DNA of 64,000 nucleotides from Hydrangea macrophylla (lineage: Eukaryota > Streptophyta > Magnoliopsida > Cornales > Hydrangeaceae), in NCBI GenBank assembly GCA_033977485.1, contig CM066983.1:107041580-107105579 (forward strand), written 5' to 3'. Numbering within the stretch: position 1 is the first letter of the stretch; every line of letters starts with the position of its first letter. The position numbers and the translations under genes are program-made. This document shows, piece by piece, positions 35,771-44,580 of this stretch. The notes beneath the pieces were generated by a model. It searched no databases, was not told the origin of the DNA, and saw nothing but the letters and a program-made list of their open reading frames with translations.

Positions 35771-36268
35771 TGATACGCCCAAAATTATGGGCAGTTTCCT
35801 ACTCAAGCTAGAAGACTAATGGAAAGTGCATCTATTTCCTAATCCAATTAGGAAACCCCCACAATTAATGTCAATCAATCCTAATACAATTAGGAAACCT
35901 ACTTGATTGGTGTCAATCTACACCAATAGGATTATATTTCCTTATCCATGTACGAGTAGGTCTCTTACACCTATAAAAGAGACCTCTCACCCCCCATTGA
36001 GGGGGCGGCCAACTCTTGAGTCTACACAACACCTCTACAAAATTCACCATTATATGCGTACACCCGGCCGGTATTACTGGGAGTGTCGCCCCTCTTTGTT
36101 GGCTCACCAGGCCCGCCGGTGATCTGCTAGTGAACGTGCTCAGACACACCCGTGGACGTAGGTACCTTCATTAACAGGGCCGAACCACATACAAAAAATA
36201 GTCTCTCACTCTCTCTCCCTCTCTCTTAAATTACTCTACTTTACTCTTACCAATTTTTGGCATCATCA
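35771..36268 (+). repeat. 3' LTR of the TR-GAG element
   Basis: 498 bp, same length as the 5' LTR. Differences noticed: ACATCTATAA/ACACCTATAA, ACAGCACC/ACAACACC and GGGTCGAA/GGGCCGAA. Confidence 0.95.
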
Positions 36269-36592
36269 GGTAGTTTAGACATTAAAATTTTATTAATTGG
36301 GGAAAATGACCTATTTCTAATTAACATGCCTAATTAAGGGTCTATTTCTAATCTAACCCTTCCAATAGATTAACTTCTAATTAAATGGCTGGAGAAGGAC
36401 TATTTCTTATATTTCTATTTTATCAAAACATGTGACGACTAAGAACCAATACTCCCGAGGAAGGAAGGCCAAGATGGATGAGGTGAGGTCGTGTATGGGG
36501 GCTTATCCCACATTGTCTGGGGTAAAGTTCCTGGACTAGTTTATAAGTATTAATCGCCCTCTACATGCAACAAGGCATTTTAAAGCTAAACA

Positions 36593-36668
36593 CGAAAGAA
36601 CTCTACAGTTAAGTGTATTGTTACCAGAGTAGTACCAGGGGTGGGTGACCCCCTAGGAAGTTCTTTGT
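36593..36668 (+). other. 5S rRNA-like segment in the first Cassandra LTR
   Basis: AGAACTCTACAGTTAAGTGT...GAGTAGTACCAGGGGTGGGT GACC...GGAAGTTCTTTG follows the 3' half of plant 5S rRNA, including its polymerase III control region. It is a domesticated LTR segment, not an rRNA gene. Confidence 0.85.
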
Positions 36669-36978
36669 TTTTAGGCTCAAAGCAGACAATATTGTTGCTA
36701 GACGGGGAGGTGGGTCATTACAATTAGTATCAGAACGGAAACCCATCCGGAAGTGTAGAGCGGGTCCTACACGAGGATGTGTGGCCCTTAAAGAGGGTGA
36801 ATTGTGACGACCAAGAGCCAGTAGTCCTCAGGAAGGATGGCCAAGATGGATGAGGTGAGGTTGGGTGTGGGGGCTTGTCCCACATCGCTTGGGGGTGAAG
36901 TTCCTGGACTAGTTTATAAGGATTAATCGCCCCTCTATACGCAACAAGGCCTTTTAAAACCGTGAGGGAGCTAAATAT

Positions 36979-37053
36979 GAAAGAACTTCGTAGTTAAGCG
37001 TGCTACTACCAGAGCAGTACCAGGGATAGGTGACCCCTTGGGAAGTTCTTTGT
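36979..37053 (+). other. 5S rRNA-like segment in the second Cassandra LTR
   Basis: AGAACTTCGTAGTTAAGCGT...GAGCAGTACCAGGGATAGGT GACC...GGGAAGTTCTTTG. This copy keeps AGTTAAGCGTGCT unchanged from canonical 5S. Confidence 0.85.
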
Positions 37054-37112
37054 GTTTAGGCACAAAGCGGACAATATTGTTGCTAGATGGAGAGGTGGGT
37101 TGTTACAAAACA

Positions 37113-38713
37113 TGGGTAGTTTGGTCTGAGTTTTAACAGTTGTAGGACTTCAGCCATTAAAATGTAATTATGATGGATTTTAGGATGTAATGGTTTTATT
37201 ATTGTATCTTTGTGGACTTAGCAATTTATGGGTTATCCTTTAAACTAAATTAAGGCAATTTTAAGGATCTCTAACCCTATACTATTTGTATGAAAAGCAT
37301 GTGTTAGTTCATAAATATATATTGTGTAGTTCATATTGGGCGATTATAGTGATAAGTAAGCCCAATTATACGGTGAAATGTTTTGATTATGTCGAAAACA
37401 CAGTGAAATGTGTTTGAGCATGTTTAGTTGCTATTTGGGTCAAAGAAGCACGTGGTACCAAGCCATCTTGTGGAGCCGTTATAGGCATAAGGTCGCACGC
37501 TTGAAGAAAAAAAATGTGGGTCTTATCTTATCGCGTGAACTTATTGGTAAGAAGTTGCGGACTAGGAGTGTGGAACGTACACGTGAGACTCTGGAGACTA
37601 GTATGAAATGTAGAGGATGTGAATGCGAGCATGTATATCATTCATGTACATGGTTATTTTATTCACTAAGGGTTAGTTTAAATGAATCGAAATATGTGTG
37701 GTTATTCAAATAACCATTGCAGGTAGAAATGTCGGCGAGGAATCAGAGAAGTGATCACGGGATGTTGGGAGTTCACTTAGAAGGCGACTTATAGATGTTT
37801 ATCTCGTAGTCTTGTAATCGAATCGTTTATTTCATTTGTTTCGTTAAGGAACTTGTAATAGAATTGAATAATGGTTGGTAATGGGAATTGGAGAATAGAA
37901 GCTCTGGATATATTTTGAAACATCGTAGTATACTATCATATGTCTTTTGTTATGTTGGAGTTGTGAAAGTAGTCATGAGCTTATGTTCAAGTACGTAAAG
38001 GAGCTGATGTCCTTATTTATTCAAAGGTTGGAGCGCAAATGAGGTTTTTTTGCCAAACGTGTCCTTAACATGTTACGAAAATGTTTTCCTTCAAGTGACA
38101 TGTTGTTAAATATGTCTAAATAACTGTCATAAAGTTTCGGAAGAAATGGAATTGGATAAGGGGCTTTTTGTTGCTTCGAAAGTTGGACCAAAACAGGTAG
38201 TTTTGCTGTCAAGGGACTTTCGATTGGTCGAAGGGGGTCGAACACCCCTCGCCCTCTATTTGATTTCTCAGCAAAGGCAAAACAGGTAGTTTTGCTGTCA
38301 AGGGACTTTCGACTGGTCGAAGGGGGTCGAACACCCCTCGCCCTCTATTTGATTTCTCAGCAAAGGCATCTGGGCCGAGGGACTTTCGACCGGTCGAGTG
38401 GGACCCTTCGACCGGTCGAAAACCCCCCTGTCCATTTGTTTGTTCTCCTACTTCCAAACCTTTTCAAATGTTCTAATTACAAACTTAAGTTCCTTTTGGG
38501 ACCATTTTAAAGAAAAATTAGTTGTATTAAATTTTGAAGCCTTCGGGCGAAAAGTTTAATTTTGGTTGGCTCCGGTACGTACCAAGTTGAGAGCTGTGTT
38601 TCTTTTCCACTGCGTGTTCTTAAACTAATATTTTGGGAACGTTAATGAATTGATTTGGCCTCGGTGGCGTACCACGGGCTTCGGTTCCGTCTTCGTGGGG
38701 CCGGGCTGTGACA
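37113..38713 (+). mobile_element. 3' part of a chromovirus-like LTR, 5' end not located
   Basis: Ends GGGGCCGGGCTGTGACA at 38713, comparable with the ends of the minus-strand solo LTRs at 8839 and 17745. The palindrome array sits 290-500 bp from this end, as in those LTRs. No matching start or target duplication was found, and the Cassandra insertion lies just upstream, so the extent and the solo status are uncertain. Confidence 0.5.
38187..38420. repeat. TTCGACCGGTCGAA palindrome array with 89-bp tandem duplication
   Basis: Palindromes start at 38219 (TTCGATTGGTCGAA), 38308 (TTCGACTGGTCGAA), 38385 (TTCGACCGGTCGAG) and 38407 (TTCGACCGGTCGAA). The last two are 22 bp apart. The first two are each followed at about 17-20 bp by a partial site GGTCGAAC, and belong to a near-exact 89-bp duplication. 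Confidence 0.8.
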
Positions 38714-38878
38714 TATTAATTGCTAATTATCTTCCTAATCAAGGATTAGTTTATATTCACAAAATCAGGAGAAGATCAATTTCTATTAATGACTGAATTA
38801 AGGGCAAATTCATATATTTATATTAATTTAAATTATGGTTCATATAAAAGTTGTTTCCGCATATCTATGAATTATATT

Positions 38879-39549
38879 TGATGATGCCAAAAATTGGTAA
38901 GAGTAAAGTAGAGCAATTTTAGGGGAGAGAGAGTGAGTGAGAGACTGGTTTTTTGTATGTGGTTCGGCCCTGTTAATGAAGGTATCTACGTCCACGGCTG
39001 TGTCTGAGCACGTTCACTATACTGTGAAAGAGCCGGGGTTCTGTGGTGAACCAACAAGTCTGGAGCTATCGTAGGCCGGCCGGGCATGTAGATGAATGCT
39101 ATAGAGGTGCTGTGTAGATTGAAAAGTCGGCCCCTTCAATCGGGGGTGAAAGGTCTCTTTTATAGATGCAAGAGACCTACTCCTACATGGATAAGGAAAT
39201 ATAATCCAATTGATATATATTGGCATTAATTGTGGGGGTTTCCTAATTGGATTAGGAAATAGTTTGCACTTTCCATTAGCCTTCTAGCTTGAGTAGGAAA
39301 CTACCCGTAATGCTCGGGATCATGCCTGTGGGCCTGGATGAGCTGTTCCCGCGGTGGGATGTGCTCGTACGGTTTTTCTGACATGTTGGCCGGGTCGTGG
39401 ATGAACCGCTCGGGATGATGAGTTTTGGGTAGACTAGACCGCTCGGACTGATGCTTGTCCGAGGAGTTGTGCATGATTTGACCAGGACATGGACTGGCTG
39501 CTGATTTGAACCGCTCGGTCATAGGATAGAGCCAATTTTGGGTGTATCA
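38879..39549 (-). repeat. 3' LTR of the older TR-GAG element
   Basis: 671 bp, direct repeat of 41040-41710. About 170 bp longer than the LTRs of the younger family member, mainly in the upstream (U3) part. Confidence 0.9.
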
Positions 39550-39946
39550 GCTGCCCCCCATTTCTAAGGTTGGCCAGATGCTATATCGGGGCAAGTTTGG
39601 AAATCAGTTTGATGTTACTTGCCACTGTCTGAGTGCTTGGGGAAGCTGCCTCGGGGCTTCTAAGCCTGGTGAGTCCTCAGGAACTGGCTGAGAGTTGAGA
39701 CCCGGCCTAGGTCGGGACCTTTAGGTGCTCGGGAACTGACCGGGAGTTAAGGCCCGGCCTAATTCATAGTCTTTGAATCCTCAGGAAGTGACCGAGAGTT
39801 GAGACTCGGCCTACTTCGGAGTCTTTTTGCTTGAGTTAGCCTCTGGGATGGTTATCTTCTACTTGTGAACCTTCGTCAAGGTTGTGGGTAGAAGGATTTT
39901 ACCATGTTGAAAAAGCCGACCTAAAGCGTACTACTTTAGGGTCCTT

Positions 39947-40977
39947 TTATGTTAACTCCCCAGGATGATTGCCTTCCACCCAGCCAGCCTTCGTCAAGAC
40001 TGTTGGGAGAAGTGCTTGACCATGTTGGTGGAGCCGGTCTGTGAACTCCTTGAGGGACTCATTATTCCGTTGTCTGACCGTCAGCAGCTGCATGTCTGGC
40101 TTTGGCCGTTCATGCATGCCGGCGAACTGGTTGATGAACAGCTTGCTGAGTTGTTTGAAACTACAGACCGATCGGGGCTCCAAGGAATAGAACCACTACA
40201 CGGCTGGGCCTTTCAAAGTGCTGGGGAAGGCTAGACAGTGTAGTTCATCAGAGTTGGTGGTTGCGGCCATCTGAGCCTTATAGGTCCGGACGTGGTCGAC
40301 CGGGCTTCCCGAGCCGTTATAGGGATCTAGGCGAGGCTTCTTCAATTTACGCGGGATGGAGAATCTCGTGATCTGGCTGGAAAATGGTGACTCTGTCTCG
40401 GTATTGGCTTGATTTGGAACGTGGCTTTGACCATTCCGTCAATCTGCTTCTGCAAGTCCTTGATTGGGGCTTCCACTCCTTCCCGACCGGTATCTGAGGG
40501 GTTGGTCGGATTGGTGGAAGATGCTTCTTCTTCATGGTGGTGTGCTGTCCTCTGGGATCGGGCTCGGCTATGGCTTCGGGTAACCGTTCGCCTAGGGACA
40601 ACTCGGCTCTTGACCGAGTGACCTTGGACTGATTCCCGGGCCATATGCTCCTCTTGCCTTTCCTTTCGAACAGCACGCCCACTGTTGATGTCTCTGGCAT
40701 CCTCAACACGGGACGGGTTGGCTCGGGCACGTTGTCTGGTCAAGATTGGTTCTCGACCGTACGCAACGTTCTTGGGTCATTTTTCGGCTACTGGAGGACT
40801 GCTTTGCTGGCCTAACAGGGCTTCGATCTGTTACTGGATTTGACCCTAGCCTTCCAAGAGTTGTGTGAGGGTCGCGGTGACTTGCTCGGATGTCATGAAT
40901 GCCGCAGCCGGTACCGAGGCCGACGGAACATCCCGGTCAGACTGCTGATCAACCTTTTTACCCTTCTTCGGTGGCAT
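39947..40977 (-). pseudogene. Gag remnant of the older TR-GAG element
   Basis: Begins MPPKK at 40977 and has an in-frame TAG at 40846-40848. It continues open in the same frame at 40743-40342 (Arg/Ser-rich region), then shifts frame. The gag-domain segment LSKLFINQFAGMHERPKPDM is at 40183-39947, where sequence after ESLKEFTDR jumps into the non-coding 3' region. The C-terminal third of gag is therefore deleted. Confidence 0.88.
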
Positions 40978-41039
40978 GACGATCAGTCAAGAGATTTGTT
41001 AATGAGAAGACTTGTCGCTTCCCACAGACGGCGCCAAGC

Positions 41040-41710
41040 TGATGATGCCAAAAATTGGTAAGAGTAAAGTAGAGCAATTTTAGGGGAGAGAGAGTGAGTG
41101 AGGGACTGGTTTTTTGTATGTGGTTAGGCCCTGTTAATGAAGGTACCTACGTCCACGGCTGTGTCTGAGCACGTTCACTATATTGTGAAAGAACCGGGGG
41201 CCTGTGGTGAACCAACAAGTCTGGAGCTACCGTAGGCCGGCCGGGCATGTAGATGAATGCTATAGAGGTGTTGTGTAGATTGAAAAGTCGGCCCCTTCAA
41301 TGGGGGGTGAGAGGTCTCTTTTATAGATGCAAGAGACCTACTCCTACATGGATAAGGAAATATAATCCAATTGATATAGAATGACATTAATTGTGGGGGT
41401 TTCCTAATTGGATTAGAAAATAGTTTGCACTTTCCATTAGTCTTCTAGTTTGAGTAGGAAACTGCCCGTAATGCTCGGGATCATGCCTGTGGGCCCGGAT
41501 GAGTTGTTCCCGCGGTGGGATGTGCCCGTGCAGTTTTTTCGACCTGTTGGCCAGGTCGTGGATGAACCGCTCGGGATGATGAGTTTCGGGTAGACTAGAC
41601 CGCTCGGGCTGATGCTTGTCCGAAGAGTTGTGCATGATTTGATCGGGACATGGACTGGCTGCTGATTTGAACCGCTCGGTCATAGGATAGAGCCAATTTT
41701 GAGTGTATCA
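41040..41710 (-). repeat. 5' LTR of the older TR-GAG element
   Basis: 671 bp. Differs from its partner at scattered positions, for example GTGGTTAGGCC versus GTGGTTCGGCC. Confidence 0.9.
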
Positions 41711-41959
41711 ATATTCGATATTGATCAAGACTTTTTTTAGGGGATTGATCAAGACTTAAATACACTCTATAAATTAAAATTAAATTCTCATCAATACCGG
41801 AAGTTACTTCGAATTTCATATTTTTGAGACATAAATTTAAAATTAGGAGTATAACTTTTCATGGAAATAAATTTATGATGATAACTATGGTCCATTGACT
41901 TCCTAAATGAAATTGATCGATATGTTTATAACTAATAAATGCGATTTAATGTGATCTTA

Positions 41960-42130
41960 ACCTTTACTAAGCCCGTAAAAAGACCCCACTCGGCTAGACT
42001 ACCATTTAAACTTTCACTTTTAATTTCTTCGTTGAACACTAAGAATTGAACCCTAATTCAGCCATAAAAAAAGAAGAAGAAGAGTTATCCTAATTCCAAT
42101 TACGCAAGTCAAACATATGTTTTTTTTTTT

Positions 42131-42161
<31 letters not shown>

Positions 42162-42433
42162 GGGGGGAAGTGGCATTGGCCATAGGTTCTCATGTTGAAC
42201 CATAATAGGGGATATATCTCCACATTTTTTTGTTTTTTTTCTTTGTGTCAAAGTTACCTTTTCTAAGCCCGTAAAAAGACCCCACCCGGCTAGACTACCA
42301 TTTAAAATTTCACTTTTAATTTCTTCATTGAACATTAAGAATTGAATCCTAATTTAGCCATATAACGAAGAAGAAGAAGAGTTGAATCCTAATTCCAATT
42401 CTCTGTAGACGCAAGTCAAACATATGTTTTTTT

Positions 42434-42464
<31 letters not shown>

Positions 42465-42583
42465 GGGGGTGTGTGTGGAGGAGGAGGAGGAAGGGGCATT
42501 GGCCATAGGTTCTGATGTTAAACGATAATAGGGGATATATCTCTACGTTTTTTTTTGTTTTTTTTTTCTTTGTGTCAAAGTTC
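41960..42583. repeat. Tandem duplication of about 300 bp containing poly(T)-poly(G)
   Basis: Unit one (about 41960-42255) and unit two (about 42256-42583) share GCCCGTAAAAAGACCCCAC, AATTCCAATT, GGCATTGGCCATAGGTTCT and TAGGGGATATATCTC. Each contains a T run followed by a G run (27 G at 42141-42167, about 26 G at 42444-42469). Confidence 0.9.
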
Positions 42584-43560
42584 TCTATGATTTTCAGTGA
42601 ATAAAATACACAAATTTCTTATATTTAACAATTACACTACATATATACCACCTCAGGCCATAATTTAAGGAAGTTAGTTGTTCTTTGTTTTCCAAACTTT
42701 AAATTCATAACTTCTAAACTACAAATTATTTTTTCATAAAAATTATATATTCGTAATTTACAAAATAATATCCATAGTGCTTATAAAATTATTCAAAAAA
42801 AATAAAAAATCAAAATTTTGCAGCTCACAACGGATATCAACAAATTAATTTTTTTGTTAAATCGACACTTCCATTGCGTAGATCTCAAAAATTACCCCAA
42901 ATAAAAAAAAATCATCCAAATCGGCTACAGAATCGTAAAGTTATGGCAATTTTAGGACATATTAGTGTCTTTAAGTGCTGCCCAGATATAGACAATAACA
43001 TGATACTGTGGATAGTAACATTTCTTGAAATTGACCAAATAATTGTAAAATTATAGTTATTTTATCAGATGATATTGTCTTTATAATACTTTCCAAGTAA
43101 ATACAGTAGCGAACAATAAAAAACTAAACGTTTTTACAAAGATAGTAACATTATTGCTGCAAAAAGTTTCAAAATCATGGCCATTTAGTAGATGTTGCTG
43201 TCATTAAAAACTATCCTAATATAAAAAATAGTAACATATCATTAAAGGTTAGCAGCATGGTGTTGAACAAAGAAAGAGTAACATGTCGTCGATAACAACA
43301 TTTCTTCAAATTGACAAAATATTAGCAAAGTTATGGCCAATTTTCAGATGTTATTGTCCAGTTAAAGACAGTAACATATCATCAGATGCCAAAAAAATAA
43401 AGTAAAAAAAAATGAAATAAAATTCAAAGGTAGTATCATGTTACTGTCACAAAAGAGACAGTGACATTACGTTACGTTATAGTGGTCCAACAGTATCATG
43501 ATTTTTTTTTTTTTTTTTAATTTTTAATTTTTTTAAAAAAATTTTCTCAGTCACTAAGAT
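42584..43560. repeat. Degenerate repeats of about 110-150 bp, intergenic
   Basis: GATAGTAACATTTCTT..AAATTGACCAAAT and AAGTTATGGC(C)AATTTT words recur about four times between 42930 and 43390. No coding frame fits. A T tract lies at 43502-43518. Confidence 0.55.
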
Positions 43561-44026
43561 CTTGTTTGATAAATATTTACTTCTAGATTACAATTATATA
43601 AATTTTATTGAAAATGAAATTGTGGTTTGAAAGTTATAGTATTTTAAAATTTGAAAAAAAAAAAGCACTTCCTTGAAGAAAGTGGTGAGGTAGCAAAACA
43701 AAATCAGCAACTTCCTATATGCAATTTTGTCAGTAAGCCTTAAAAGTGGATTTAAGGTCATAAAATTAAAAAACGTTGTCTTAAAAAAAAAAAGAGCTGA
43801 GCCAATCACCATTGACAGTCTATTCTAAAGTCTGTTAATTAATTTCCCCCTTTTTTTTTTTTTTGGATAGGCAAATACAATTTTCAACTGACAGCATCAC
43901 TCTGACCAAAAAAAAAAAAAAAAAAATTACAGCATAAGCTTTATTATTATTTTTGTTTTTTATTTAAAGTTTTTTGTTAATCCCAACTTATTTTTATTCC
44001 AAATTTCAGCATCTTTATTTAGGTTT
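43561..44026. other. Intergenic region, no gene seen
   Basis: AT-rich with homopolymers at 43850-43864 and 43909-43926. Confidence 0.4.
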
Positions 44027-44177
44027 GAGTAATATATATAGAAGGATCAGATTCTCCAGTGCATTGGGCGAGTGTGTTGGACTTTTAAAGTTAAAAAACC
44101 CGTGAATTATTGAATCAACAAATTTTTTAAACTTAAAAGTCAATGCCCTAGATAGCTTGTGGTAAAGTTTATTACTC
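44027..44177. repeat. Foldback sequence with GAGTAAT ends
   Basis: Starts GAGTAATATATATAG and ends ATTACTC. The interior pairs GACTTTTAAAGTTAAAAAA with TTTTTTAAACTTAAAAGTC. No matching target duplication was found, so it is listed only as a probable MITE. Confidence 0.5.
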
Positions 44178-44184
44178 CGTATAT

Positions 44185-44314
44185 GAGTAATAATTGGGAG
44201 CACAATCAAAGCCACAAACTTTAACTCACATATGAGTAATACTTGGAGGAACAACCAAAATTACAAACTTTAAAATTTGTGAAACAGGCTTTGGTTGTGC
44301 CCCAATTATTACCC
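44185..44314. mobile_element. Mutator-type MITE abutting a core promoter
   Basis: Ends GAGTAATAATTGGGAGCACA and (reverse) GGGTAATAATTGGGGCACAA. Flanks TCCGTATAT (44176-44184) and TCGTTATAT (44315-44323) match 7/9. The right flank overlaps the TATA box of the FAD-synthase-like gene. Confidence 0.7.
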
Positions 44315-44318
44315 TCGT

Positions 44319-44327
44319 TATATAAAG
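44319..44327 (+). promoter_or_regulatory. TATA box of the FAD-synthase-like gene
   Basis: TATATAAAG about 260 bp upstream of the ATG and 139 bp upstream of the 5' UTR intron donor. Transcription would start near 44350-44360. Confidence 0.65.
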
Positions 44328-44466
44328 GCAACATCTGCAAGAAAACATCCACATTTTGTTTTACGCTCAGATAACAACTCGTGGCATCTGAACAGCACAT
44401 TTTGCCTTTATTCCCAAAATTTCATTTTCGTTTCAATTGACCTTTGGGCTTGAGCCCTTTCTACAG

Positions 44467-44580
44467 GTAAGTTTACTGTTTAGCTTGGAAATTTTTCCTC
44501 AATTTTGAGAATCCCATTTGCTCTGTTTAGTTCTTGAATCTACGGCTGTTGATATATTGTTATTCATTTATATAATATAG
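44467..44580 (+). other. 5' UTR intron of the FAD-synthase-like gene
   Basis: Strong donor CTACAG/GTAAGT at 44467 and acceptor TATAG at 44580, directly before the ATG. Confidence 0.75.

Larger units (their letters stand above)
32715..36268 (+). mobile_element. TR-GAG type LTR element (gag only), young
   Basis: Two 498-bp LTRs (32715-33212 and 35771-36268) begin TGATACGCCC and end GGCATCATCA. An exact 5-bp duplication GGTAG (32710-32714 and 36269-36273) flanks the element. A primer site TTTGGCGCCGTCTGTGGGAA follows the first LTR, and a polypurine tract AATGGGGGGCAGC precedes the second. Only three differences were seen between the LTRs, so insertion was recent. The interior has one gag ORF and no protease, reverse transcriptase or integrase. 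It must rely on a Ty3/gypsy partner elsewhere. Confidence 0.95.
36431..37107 (+). mobile_element. Cassandra TRIM element with 5S-like LTRs
   Basis: LTRs 36431-36722 and 36803-37107 start TGTGACGAC and end ATTACA/GTTACA. An exact 5-bp duplication AAACA flanks it (36426-36430 and 37108-37112). Only 80 bp lie between the LTRs: a primer site TTAGTATCAGA (36724-36734), similar to the initiator-Met site, and a purine tract AAAGAGGGTGAAT. Both LTRs contain 5S rRNA-like sequence. There is no coding region. These are the defining features of Cassandra. Confidence 0.93.
38879..41710 (-). mobile_element. Older TR-GAG relative, internally deleted
   Basis: Two 671-bp LTRs (38879-39549 and 41040-41710), on the minus strand TGATACAC...GCATCATCA, with exact 5-bp duplication ATATT (38874-38878 and 41711-41715). 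The primer site TTGGCGCCGTCTGTGGGAA is seen next to the right LTR on the minus strand, and the purine tract GGGGGGCAGC next to the left LTR. The gag remnant and 3' hairpin-rich region match the element at 32715. The LTRs differ from each other at many more places than those of the younger element. Confidence 0.92.

Noticed and set aside
36593..37053. 5S rRNA genes
   Set aside because: Only the 3' half matches, and both copies sit inside the LTRs of a Cassandra element.
37408..37713. 101-residue ORF on the plus strand
   Set aside because: Lies in chromovirus-like LTR sequence, composition not protein-like, no motif.
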